Shown here: positions 19,141 through 27,468 of the stretch, piece by piece
Numbering within the stretch: the stretch's first letter is position 1
Layout: every line of letters starts with the position of its first letter
DNA from: Anatilimnocola aggregata
Lineage (GTDB): Bacteria; Planctomycetota; Planctomycetia; Pirellulales; Pirellulaceae
Assembly: GCF_007747655.1 (NCBI RefSeq)
Contig: NZ_CP036274.1
Coordinates: 8,308,001 to 8,372,000 of the forward strand
Direction of reading: 5' to 3'
DNA length: 64,000 bases
Made by a program: the position numbers and the translations under genes
The notes under the pieces: generated by a model
What the model was told of the DNA's origin: nothing
Databases searched by the model: none
The model's input: only the letters and a program-made list of their open reading frames with translations

Positions 19141-21423
19141 ATGACAACCGACCCCGATCCGAATAAACCTGCTTCGCAACTAGAACTTGCCAACCTAGGC
19201 GCGGCGGCCAATCTCAATCCCGACGAGCCGGTGCAGGAAGTCGACGCCGACAAGGCCATCGAACCGCTCGATGAGCCGGGCATGACTCAAGCGGTCAAAA
19301 CGCTGCTCGTCGGCAAGCCGCTCGACCTGGCCGACCACTCCATCCATCAGCACATTTCGCTGATCGCGTTCTTGGCCTGGGTGGGTCTCGGTGCCGACGG
19401 ATTATCGTCCTCGTGTTATGGTCCCAGCGAAGCTTTCGAGCACTTGCGGGGGCACACCTATCTGGCTCTGTTCCTAGCGCTGGCGACGGTCTTTACGGTC
19501 GTGATTATCTCGGCCTGCTATAGCTACATCATCGAGGCGTTTCCTAGCGGCGGTGGCGGTTACCTCGTCGCCAGTAAGATGCTGGGGAAAGAGATCGGCG
19601 CACTGAGCGGTTGTGCGCTGGTGGTCGACTATATCTTGACTGTAACCGTGTCGATTGCTGCGGCTGGTGACGCCCTGTTTGGTCTCTTCGGCCCGTCGAT
19701 CTTATCCCTCGTGCGTACGCTGCATCTGCCGTTTCAAGACGAGACCAGCGTCAAGCTGGGGCTGGAGATTGCCGCGATTCTATTTCTGATTGTCCTCAAC
19801 CTCCGGGGTGTGAAAGAGTCGGTGACGATCCTCGCGCCGATCTTTGTGATCTTCTTAATCACGCACGCGATTCTGATTGTGGGTGTGCTCGGTTCGCACG
19901 TGGGCGATATCGGCGGCCTGGCGACCGATGTTTCCAGCCACATCCGCAGCGACGTGAGCAATCCCGCGATTGGCTGGTGGTTCCTGCTGAGCATGTTATT
20001 GAAGGCTTATTCGCTGGGTGCGGGTACCTATACGGGTATCGAGGCTGTTTCGAACAGCATGGCGGTGATGCGCGAACCGCGGGTTGCAACTGCCCAGCGG
20101 ACGATGATCTACATGGGCGCATCACTGGCCATTACAGCAGGCGGCCTGATGCTCGCTTATCTGCTGTTTGAACTCGATTTGAAGAAGTACTACGGCACCG
20201 TGGGGAGCCACAACGCCGCGGTCAGCACTGCTGACTCCATCGAAGTTGGCCAGCCCGCACACAAGCAACTCGATAGCCTGGAAGCACTCAAGCACGACCG
20301 CAAGCAAACGATGAACGACTTGCTGGTGCAGTGGTATGTCAGCGGGACAGACAAGGTCATCAAGCAAGAGGACATCGGCTGGTTCGCGCGCACGTTTCGG
20401 TACATCACCATTCTGTCGGAAGCGGTGCTGCTGCTGGTGGCTGCGCAGGCGGGCTTCATTGGCGGGCCGAAGTGCCTGGCAAACATGGCCTACGATAGTT
20501 GGGTACCGCATTGGTTCGGCAGCTTGTCCGAACGATTGTCGTCGCACTACGGCATTGTGCTCATCGGCCTCAGTTCGATGGCCGCGCTCTGGGTGACCGG
20601 CGGCAACATTTCGAAACTGGTCATCATGTATTCGATCAACGTGTTCGTCACCTTCACGCTCTCGATGATCGGCATGTGCCTCTACTACTATCCCATGCGA
20701 GGCAAGCTGCCGAACTGGAACATGAGGATGACGCTCTTCACCTTCGGCGCGATTCTGTGCGGCAGCATTCTGGTCGTGACCGTGTCGTTCAAATTCCGCG
20801 AAGGTGGTTACATTACCGTTGTGGTTACTGGCGCACTGACGATCGTCGCTCTGCTCATTCGCCGCTACTACGTCGGCGTGACAGCCCGGCTCCGCGGGCT
20901 GGATGAATCGCTCGGCACCATCGAAGTGCAAGGCAAGCCGAACAAGACGCCGCCGAACCCGGAACATCCCACCGCGGTCATCCTGGTGGGTGGCTACAGC
21001 GGGCTGGGTGTCCACACGCTGCTGAACGCGCTCCGTTTTGTGCCGAATCACTTTAAGAACGTGATTTTCATCTCTGTGGGGGTGGTCGACTCCGGTAACT
21101 TCAAGGGGATTGAAGCGATGGAAGACTTGCGCAAACACACGGAAGATTCGCTGGAAAAATATGTCGACCTCGCGCGGCGACTCGGCCTGCCGTCGCGGGC
21201 CTACATGTCGATTGGCACCGACGTGGTCGACGAACTGGAACAACTGTGCCGCGTGGTTCACCGCGACTTTCCCGGCGCGGTCGTCTTTGCCGGGCAACTC
21301 GTTTTCCAGCGCGAAACCTGGTACGGCAAGCTCCTCCACAACCAAACGGCCTACTCACTCCAGCGCCGCTTGCAGTGGGACGGCGTGCCAATGGTGATTC
21401 TGCCAACCCGGGTTCGCGGGTAA
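19141..21423 (+). CDS. APC-superfamily permease (amino acid / potassium-type transporter) with cytoplasmic C-terminal domain
   Basis: 760 residues starting MTTDPDPNKP. About 12 hydrophobic segments follow a 90-residue soluble N-terminus. The first membrane helices contain WVGLGADGLSSSCYGPSEAF and SGGGGYLVASKMLG, the pattern of APC transporters. A polar insert (about 365-430) separates two membrane blocks. The last 150 residues form a soluble alpha/beta domain (HPTAVILVGGYSGLGVHTLL, VIFISVGVVDSGNFKG). Substrate not assignable; amino acid or K+ are the likely options. Upstream in-frame codons to 19009 look non-coding. Confidence 0.85.
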   Translation: MTTDPDPNKPASQLELANLGAAANLNPDEPVQEVDADKAIEPLDEPGMTQAVKTLLVGKPLDLADHSIHQHISLIAFLAWVGLGADGLSSSCYGPSEAFEHLRGHTYLALFLALATVFTVVIISACYSYIIEAFPSGGGGYLVASKMLGKEIGALSGCALVVDYILTVTVSIAAAGDALFGLFGPSILSLVRTLHLPFQDETSVKLGLEIAAILFLIVLNLRGVKESVTILAPIFVIFLITHAILIVGVLGSHVGDIGGLATDVSSHIRSDVSNPAIGWWFLLSMLLKAYSLGAGTYTGIEAVSNSMAVMREPRVATAQRTMIYMGASLAITAGGLMLAYLLFELDLKKYYGTVGSHNAAVSTADSIEVGQPAHKQLDSLEALKHDRKQTMNDLLVQWYVSGTDKVIKQEDIGWFARTFRYITILSEAVLLLVAAQAGFIGGPKCLANMAYDSWVPHWFGSLSERLSSHYGIVLIGLSSMAALWVTGGNISKLVIMYSINVFVTFTLSMIGMCLYYYPMRGKLPNWNMRMTLFTFGAILCGSILVVTVSFKFREGGYITVVVTGALTIVALLIRRYYVGVTARLRGLDESLGTIEVQGKPNKTPPNPEHPTAVILVGGYSGLGVHTLLNALRFVPNHFKNVIFISVGVVDSGNFKGIEAMEDLRKHTEDSLEKYVDLARRLGLPSRAYMSIGTDVVDELEQLCRVVHRDFPGAVVFAGQLVFQRETWYGKLLHNQTAYSLQRRLQWDGVPMVILPTRVRG

Positions 21424-21550
21424 GAATGGCGTATTTAAGCCCTAGGCGCAGGGGGGTAACCAGGTGATAGAATTGCCGGTTGCCTGAGTGCCGACCAATC
21501 GCAATTTCCCACCTTTCAGGTCAACTCGGGCTACTCACGGGAGTGCCCCC

Positions 21551-24500
21551 ATGCCAACCGGTAAACTCGACGCGAGTGCGGGCGGTCAGAATCGATTGTC
21601 GACTGCCGAGCAGTTACGGCGCGAGGCGTTGCACGAATTCCTGGGAATCGCCGCGGACGAGGAGGTGACCAGTGCGCGCCTGCTCGGTTTGCGCGAAGAC
21701 GAGCGGAACGTGACCGTCATTGAACGGGCCGCGGATCGTCAACTGCAGTACGTGCGGGGCTGCGCGACCAATCGCAAGTATGGCCCGATCCTCCAGCAAC
21801 TGCTGAACGAAATTTCGGCTGCGAAGGATTCGCTCAGCAATGCTCCGCCGGTCTTGGAAAAGCATGTTACGGAGAAGCCGGTCCCCGCGCCAGTCACTGC
21901 TGCCCCAGCGCAATTACAAGTCGCCAAGCCGCTTCCGCAGGCACATCCCAAACCGCTCCCCCAGGCGGCGATTCTAACTCCGGAAGTTGTCACGCAGCCG
22001 ATCGTCATTCAGCGGCATGCTGGTCAGCACGCTGCGCACGACACCAAACAACCAACGTTCCTCCAACAACGCTGGAAGGAACTGGCAGCGGGCGGAATAG
22101 TTCTCGGTAGCGGCTTGCTGGCTCTACTGATCGCTCTGTGGATCTCGAATTCAGGTAAACCAGCGACGACTGCCGAGAGAGCGCACACGGGGTCAGAGGC
22201 GACCGCTCCCCAGCCAACAGGCAAAAAGGATCGGAGCAAGCCGACCACGCAGATTCCCGCTTCGACTGGTCCCGATTTTCAGTTCAAGCCAATTCAAGAA
22301 GATACCAATCCGGCCCCGGCCAATACGTCGCCGCCAATGACGGAAGTTTCGTCGATCAATCAACCTGTGCGGTCCTTTCTGCCGCCGGGCGTTGTGCCGG
22401 CCGACCAGCCTCCGGTTGACCAGCCCACCACAGGTAATTCGCTCGTGCCTCAGGGTCCCGGCCCATTGCCAGCTGCGAACGTTCCGACTCTGAGCAAAGA
22501 ACAAGTCGATGCCAAGCGAACCACGCTGCTCGAGCGAATCGGTCTGGAGAAGACCGCCAAGCCCACGGTGAAGCAGTATGAGCAGATTCGCGAATTCGCT
22601 AACGATCCAACGGTCAAGACCGACCCGGTCGCGCATAAGGCGACAATCATCGTGCTGTTTACCGCTGCCACGCAGTTGGACGATGGCGAGAAAATGCTGG
22701 ATGCCCTGGGGCACATCCGCGGCCAGGCAGCTTTGTTCAACAAGCAAGAGTCGCTCGTCTGCGCGAAGATGACGATGCAAACCCTGGCCAAGTCGGGCAA
22801 GCATAACGGCGCTCTGAATCTGCTGCAGGAAATTGAGGCTGCCGACGAAATGCCCAGGGAGGAGGTTCCCGGCTTGCAAGCCAGCATTCTGCGCGCTGCG
22901 GTGACGGTCAAAGAAGTACGCACGAACGAAGTCGAACGGGGCCAGGTTGCCCGCAAAATGCTGGACGTAGCCCGCGCTATGGCCAAGGTCGATCCGGCGG
23001 CGGCCAGAATTCTCATCACCGATGCTTTGAAGGCTTTCGGCACGGTACAGGATCCTGTCCTGCGCAAGGCGTTTGTCGACCAATCGAAAGAGACTCGGGC
23101 CGACGTCGATGCCGCGCAGCGATTTCACGACGCGACTGCCGCCCTCAAAAGCGACCCAAGCAACGAATCGGCTCAGAACATCGTCGCCGAATATGAGTTC
23201 GCCAGCGGCGATGTTCGCAAGGGACTTACCTTGCTCGCCGCCCTTCCCGCCAGCTATCCGCTTTCGAGCCTAGCAAAAGAAACCAACGAGGTTCTCGCTC
23301 CGGCCGCAGCGAGCAATGGGAACCGTTGTCTTGAGTGCGCAGAAGACTGGTTGAAGATCGCCACGAGCGGCACCAGCGCTCGCAAACTAGCAGCCCAACG
23401 AGTTGCTGCCACGTTGTTGCAGCAGGCGGTTGACTCTAAGGAAATTGACGTCATCTCACTGGCGAGTGCCAAGAAGTTGCTGGCCGACTTGGGACCAATC
23501 GATTCGCTCCGCAGCCCTCAAATAGCAGAAGCTCCCCAACCGTTACAGCCAAGAACGATCGATGCGTTAGAGGGCCTGGACTTGGCCAAACATGTCGTCG
23601 ATGGTGAGTGGTCACGAACCGACAAGGGTGATCTGGTCGTTAAGACGATAGAGTCTTCACATCTTGTGCTGCCCGGCTGGCAGGCACCTGCCGGGAGCGA
23701 CTTCGAGATTCAACTCGATTTTGAAGTGGAGCGATTGCAGGGAAGAGAAGGAATCCACATTATCGTGCCGGTGGGACCGAGAACTTCAGTCACCCTCGGC
23801 GGTTGGCCCGATACGGGTTATTACTCTGGCATCGGCAATTTGGACGGCCAAAAACCAAACAACAACAGCTCGTCAGTGAAGGGAAACGTGCTCCCAGCGG
23901 GGAAGCATCACGTCACTGCGCAGGTTGCCCAACGAGGCGCGACAGCATCGATCGTCATCTTCGTCGACAGCAAGGAATGGATCCGCTGGAGTGGCGACTT
24001 ACAGCGATTAACATCGTCATCGTCAAAGGGCCTGGCATTGGAACCCGGGCGTTTTTATCTGGGCTCTTACAAGAGCGAGTTTGCTTTCCGCTCGATCGTT
24101 TTTCATGCCAACGCATCGAGCGCTGGCCCTTCATCCGCCAGCCAATTACCGGTCGGGTCTTCGCCTCCGCTTGCAGTCCAGGAGGATCTAACGCAGGAGC
24201 CAACTCGTCCCAACTATGTTCCCAAAGAAGCTGTCTGGAACGCCGAGTTTGGCAGTTGGTACCAGATGCTGGACAAATCGATGAATTTTAACGAGGCGAT
24301 CAAGGTCGCCGCAGCGCAGTCTGCGACTCCGGTAATTGTCGACTCGCTCGAAGAGAACAACTTCGTCTATCGCTTGTTGCCGAAGCAGCAAGATATCTGG
24401 CTGGGGCTAGTCAAGGGAGCCGACGGCAAACTGTATCGGCTTGATGGCCAGTTGGCTGCGTTCGAGAATTGGAATCCGGGAGAAGGAACTTTCAAGGGAG

Positions 24501-24619
24501 AGAAGCACGTCTTTATGATGTGGGGCGGCAAGCATGCCGATTCGTACCCGGACAATAAGCAAGCGCGGGTTTGTCTCGAATGGAAATATCAGCCCAGGAC
24601 CGCTCCGCGCAAAAACTAA
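21551..24619 (+). CDS. Large membrane-anchored protein with LamG/DUF1080-like and C-type lectin-like domains
   Basis: 1,022 residues. A soluble N-terminal domain (LRREALHEFLGIAADEE, ATNRKYGPILQQLLNEISAAKD) of a planctomycete type often linked to kinases, a membrane helix (GGIVLGSGLLALLIALWIS) near residue 190, a Pro-rich stretch, a long helical, TPR-like region, a concanavalin/DUF1080-like sandwich (about 680-860) and a C-terminal C-type lectin-like fold: DIWLGLVKGADGKLYRLDGQ, FENWNPGEG, and a final CLEWKYQ. The N-terminus would be cytoplasmic and the lectin outside, a layout suited to carbohydrate sensing or adhesion. No catalytic residues are evident. Confidence 0.75.
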   Translation: MPTGKLDASAGGQNRLSTAEQLRREALHEFLGIAADEEVTSARLLGLREDERNVTVIERAADRQLQYVRGCATNRKYGPILQQLLNEISAAKDSLSNAPPVLEKHVTEKPVPAPVTAAPAQLQVAKPLPQAHPKPLPQAAILTPEVVTQPIVIQRHAGQHAAHDTKQPTFLQQRWKELAAGGIVLGSGLLALLIALWISNSGKPATTAERAHTGSEATAPQPTGKKDRSKPTTQIPASTGPDFQFKPIQEDTNPAPANTSPPMTEVSSINQPVRSFLPPGVVPADQPPVDQPTTGNSLVPQGPGPLPAANVPTLSKEQVDAKRTTLLERIGLEKTAKPTVKQYEQIREFANDPTVKTDPVAHKATIIVLFTAATQLDDGEKMLDALGHIRGQAALFNKQESLVCAKMTMQTLAKSGKHNGALNLLQEIEAADEMPREEVPGLQASILRAAVTVKEVRTNEVERGQVARKMLDVARAMAKVDPAAARILITDALKAFGTVQDPVLRKAFVDQSKETRADVDAAQRFHDATAALKSDPSNESAQNIVAEYEFASGDVRKGLTLLAALPASYPLSSLAKETNEVLAPAAASNGNRCLECAEDWLKIATSGTSARKLAAQRVAATLLQQAVDSKEIDVISLASAKKLLADLGPIDSLRSPQIAEAPQPLQPRTIDALEGLDLAKHVVDGEWSRTDKGDLVVKTIESSHLVLPGWQAPAGSDFEIQLDFEVERLQGREGIHIIVPVGPRTSVTLGGWPDTGYYSGIGNLDGQKPNNNSSSVKGNVLPAGKHHVTAQVAQRGATASIVIFVDSKEWIRWSGDLQRLTSSSSKGLALEPGRFYLGSYKSEFAFRSIVFHANASSAGPSSASQLPVGSSPPLAVQEDLTQEPTRPNYVPKEAVWNAEFGSWYQMLDKSMNFNEAIKVAAAQSATPVIVDSLEENNFVYRLLPKQQDIWLGLVKGADGKLYRLDGQLAAFENWNPGEGTFKGEKHVFMMWGGKHADSYPDNKQARVCLEWKYQPRTAPRKN

Positions 24620-24668
24620 GACGCAAGTGTTGCTTCACGCCCCTACGCCGCGGTGGCGGAAAAGCATG

Positions 24669-25079
24669 TCAGCCCGTCTTCTCGTACGCTTCGCGTTCGA
24701 AGGGATTGTCCCAATAAGGGTGCTTGCCGCGGAGCCACAGCCAAAGGGACGAGAGCAGATAGGCCGGGATGAAGAAGAGCCCCCAGCGTTCGTACTGCTG
24801 CACGTGAATGAACTCGTGAGCGCGCGTGCGGTCGAGATCCGACTGTCCGCACGCGATGACGGTGTGCCCCAGCGTCATCGCTGCTGCGCCGCCGATGACC
24901 GGTGCCCGGTTAAGGAGCCAGGCGAGGAATCGCCCTTCGAATTCGAGGACTCGCCCCCGCAAGCGGCACGATCCGCCACTCGCCAGGCTGAGCAAGCCGA
25001 GCGACACTCCCACCAACGACCAGGGAGCTGCCCAGACAATGGCCAGGGCAATCAGAATTCGCCAACCGAGTTGCTTCAT
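24669..25079 (-). CDS. Small membrane protein with HEFIH zinc-metallopeptidase-like motif
   Basis: 136 residues with an N-terminal membrane segment (ILIALAIVWAAPWSLVGVSLGLLSLA) and a second one (FFIPAYLLSSLWLWLRG). Between them sits RAHEFIHVQQYERWG, an HExxH motif like that of gluzincin-type peptidases, and a downstream Glu-rich NPFEREAYE that could supply the third zinc ligand. Homologues are annotated only as conserved membrane proteins; proteolysis is an inference. Confidence 0.7.
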   Translation of the reverse strand: MKQLGWRILIALAIVWAAPWSLVGVSLGLLSLASGGSCRLRGRVLEFEGRFLAWLLNRAPVIGGAAAMTLGHTVIACGQSDLDRTRAHEFIHVQQYERWGLFFIPAYLLSSLWLWLRGKHPYWDNPFEREAYEKTG

Positions 25080-25150
25080 GGTTGAATTGAGGATCGTCAG
25101 GTGGGCGGTGGCCCCTTGCCATTGCCGTCATCCAAGGGGTAACGTGGTTG

Positions 25151-25182
25151 GTTCGACAGCTGTGCAAAACGGCTTGTCGAAC
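25151..25182. promoter_or_regulatory. Perfect 8-bp inverted repeat upstream of the peroxiredoxin
   Basis: gttcgaca and tgtcgaac are separated by 16 bp and lie 45-76 bp upstream of the peroxiredoxin ATG. This could be an operator for a dimeric repressor or a leader hairpin. No regulator family can be named from the sequence. Confidence 0.35.
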
Positions 25183-25226
25183 ATCTGATTTACTCCCACC
25201 TTACCCAATATACAGAGGATGACTTT

Positions 25227-25826
25227 ATGGGCGTTCTGGTTCAACAAGCGGCTCCCGACTTCAAGGCTCAGGCCGCAATGCCCGACGGCTCGTTCAAGAC
25301 CGTCGGCCTGTCCGATTACCAAGGCAAGTACGTATTGCTGTTCTTCTGGCCACTCGATTTTACCTTCGTCTGCCCCACCGAGATCATCGCCTTCTCGGAT
25401 CGGAACGAAGATTTCGAAAAGTTGAACGTGCAAATCCTCGGCGTCTCGGTCGATAGCCACTTCACCCACCTGGCGTGGAAGAACACAGCCCGCACCGATG
25501 GCGGCCTCGGCCAGATCAACTATCCGCTCGTCGCCGACCTGAACAAAGAAATCTCGCGGGCCTACGACGTGCTGATCCCCAGCGGCATCGCCCTGCGTGG
25601 CTTGTTCCTGATCGACAAGGAAGGGAAGGTCCGTCACCAGGTCGTCAACGACCTGCCCCTCGGCCGCAGCGTCGACGAAGCCCTCCGCATGGTGCAAGCC
25701 CTGCAGTACTTCGAAAAGAATGGCGAAGTCTGCCCCGCCAACTGGAAGGAAGGGGCTCGCACCATCAAGCCCACCGTCGGCGACAGCAAGAAGTTCTTCG
25801 CCGCCGAATACACCAGCAAGGGATAA
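25227..25826 (+). CDS. Typical 2-Cys peroxiredoxin (AhpC/TSA family)
   Basis: 199 residues. Peroxidatic Cys49 sits in FTFVCPTE and the resolving Cys169 in NGEVCPANW, so it is a typical 2-Cys enzyme reducing H2O2 and organic peroxides in the cytoplasm. [15 protein letters not shown] is the GGLG motif associated with overoxidation sensitivity, although the matching C-terminal YF motif is not clear (ends [10 protein letters not shown]). GAGG lies upstream of the ATG. No AhpF or AhpD gene is adjacent, so the reductant is probably thioredoxin. Confidence 0.95.
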   Translation: MGVLVQQAAPDFKAQAAMPDGSFKTVGLSDYQGKYVLLFFWPLDFTFVCPTEIIAFSDRNEDFEKLNVQILGVSVDSHFTHLAWKNTARTDGGLGQINYPLVADLNKEISRAYDVLIPSGIALRGLFLIDKEGKVRHQVVNDLPLGRSVDEALRMVQALQYFEKNGEVCPANWKEGARTIKPTVGDSKKFFAAEYTSKG

Positions 25827-25847
25827 TGCCCCGTAGCGCGTTTTCGT

Positions 25848-25865
25848 AGCGTGGGCTTTAGCCCA
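25848..25865. repeat. REP-like palindrome cgtgggctttagcccacg
   Basis: Perfect short palindrome just after the peroxiredoxin gene. A diverged relative (cgtgggctgacgtccacg) lies at 45490-45507, so it belongs to a dispersed repeat family. Confidence 0.5.
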
Positions 25866-25894
25866 CGATTTGATTGCCAGCAAAACAACGCTCA

Positions 25895-25921
25895 AAGGGG
25901 CGCGTGAATCACGTGCCCCTT
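25895..25921. terminator. Strong hairpin downstream of the peroxiredoxin
   Basis: 12-bp stem AAGGGGCGCGTG / CACGTGCCCCTT with one G-T pair and a 3-nt loop, followed by TGTTCG and preceded by AAC. It is a plausible intrinsic terminator although the U-tract is poor. Confidence 0.45.
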
Positions 25922-26089
25922 GTTCGTTGGTGCGCAAATCTGATAGAGGACTAGTTTAAGTAACTAGTAAAGGTGACTCACCACTTGTGGGACTTCGATG
26001 AGTTTTACGAGACGGTGCTTCAGTACTGCTAGTCGGACTAGGGCCGGTCGCTCTGGCAGTTTTTCTTCCTGCGGTGGTAGAATTGGAGC

Positions 26090-26404
26090 ATGGAGAAGTA
26101 CTCCCTCAATAAGTCGCTTCGCGTTTACTGGCTAAATCTTTTGGCAATTCTTCTCGCACCAGCGGCAACGGTGGCCGCGCTGGTTTTCTTCAAGCCCCTT
26201 TTTCCGATCGTGTTCTTCTCGCTCGGGATTTTCGCCACTGTAGTGCCCTATCACATGGGGAAAGCACCGGTTTCCTACCTAATAGCTTGCCAACTTTTGT
26301 TCGTCCTCGGCGCCTTTTTCGTGCCTCTTGTTTTTTGCATGCTTTGGGCTGCGGGTGTCCCGGAAGAAATGCTCAACAAGTGGTGGACTGAGACCTGGAG
26401 CTAG
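26090..26404 (+). CDS. Small hydrophobic membrane protein, unknown
   Basis: 104 residues with three likely membrane helices (LNLLAILLAPAATVAALVFF, FPIVFFSLGIFATVVPYHMG, YLIACQLLFVLGAFFVPLVF). Not recognised. The ATG lies 41 bp after a poly-pyrimidine stretch, with no evident Shine-Dalgarno. It precedes two other small hypothetical genes of the same strand. Confidence 0.5.
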   Translation: MEKYSLNKSLRVYWLNLLAILLAPAATVAALVFFKPLFPIVFFSLGIFATVVPYHMGKAPVSYLIACQLLFVLGAFFVPLVFCMLWAAGVPEEMLNKWWTETWS

Positions 26405-26492
26405 ACCGTGAGGAGACGACTCCCTCAAGTTAGCCCACTACCGTTAATCTGAGGCGTTTGTTTGCTCTCACGTTTCTCGATATCATAGAAGT

Positions 26493-26735
26493 GTGAGTAC
26501 CTCGCTCTTCGAGCAGATTATCGAACCTTTTGCTGAATGCCTGACACCCGAGGCAGCGCAAAAAATAGTGGCGATTCGCGCGGATGCGGCGACGCAGGCT
26601 CGCATTGATGAACTGGCCGATAAAGCAAATCATGGCCTGCTGACAGAAGCGGAAAAGGCCGACTACGACCGCTACTTGGCGACGTCTCATTTTGTCAGCC
26701 TGCTACAGGCACGCGCACGAAAGATTGTAACCTAG
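26493..26735 (+). CDS. Conserved small hypothetical protein
   Basis: 80 residues, GTG start. The pattern LTPEAAQKIVAIRADAATQARIDELADKANHGLLTEAEKADYDRY is a well-conserved helical small protein found across planctomycetes and cyanobacteria, often near toxin-antitoxin or HNH genes. The function is unknown. It has no membrane segment. Confidence 0.75.
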   Translation: MSTSLFEQIIEPFAECLTPEAAQKIVAIRADAATQARIDELADKANHGLLTEAEKADYDRYLATSHFVSLLQARARKIVT

Positions 26736-26753
26736 CTCTATGAGCCATCTGCC

Positions 26754-27419
26754 ATGCTCAAACGCTTGCTTGCATACCTATTCTCTCCACCAGATGACCC
26801 GGGGATTGTGCGGGCGACGCCGGCAGAGATTGCCAATGATCGGATCTTGCGAGGCGACATTCCCAAACTAACGACGCAGGAACTGACTCGAGTTTGCGAG
26901 GAGTATTGGGCGCAGTTTCCCGACCCGACGATTGAAGTAGACACTGCTGCGAAACCTCCTCTCCCCGTTTCGTCCGGCAGGTATTGGTCAGCAGTTGCAG
27001 AACTGCGTGGCCGCGGCCCCGAGATTATCAATTGGGTTTGCAGCTCGCTGAGTCACAGCAACTACGATGCTCGGGAACTCGCGGCGACCTTTATCGGCGA
27101 CTTCGCCGAACGGAACGAATTGGGACCTGCCCGGCAAGAGGCAGAAGATGCCTTAGTGGCCTGCGCGATTCGAGTGCCGCAGTACGATGGCAAAGAAGCT
27201 CAGGCGAACGACGTCGCCCTTCGGGCGTTAAAATCCGTCGGGGGCAAGGCGATTTTTGGGGTGATTCGCTACATCTTAACCGCCGACGAATGGAAAGAAG
27301 ATGATCTGCGCTGGTCGGCGGTCGAGGTACTTGGAGACTTGACCAGCCAACCGTTCCTGGAGGAACCGGAGCCTGAACTCGCAGCCCAACAGTGGCTGGC
27401 AGCTCATCCCGAAGGCTGA
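26754..27419 (+). CDS. Hypothetical HEAT-like protein
   Basis: 221 residues, soluble. Helical pairs such as RGPEIINWVCSSLSHSNYDARELAATFIGD and DDLRWSAVEVLGDL suggest HEAT-type repeats, as in immunity- or scaffold-like proteins. Starts 18 bp after the preceding small gene. It is the last chromosomal gene before the inserted island at 27469. Confidence 0.6.
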   Translation: MLKRLLAYLFSPPDDPGIVRATPAEIANDRILRGDIPKLTTQELTRVCEEYWAQFPDPTIEVDTAAKPPLPVSSGRYWSAVAELRGRGPEIINWVCSSLSHSNYDARELAATFIGDFAERNELGPARQEAEDALVACAIRVPQYDGKEAQANDVALRALKSVGGKAIFGVIRYILTADEWKEDDLRWSAVEVLGDLTSQPFLEEPEPELAAQQWLAAHPEG

Positions 27420-27468
27420 TTTTTTCGCAGCGCGCTTTCGTATCAGGTTCCCAGGGCGTTGTCCTGGG

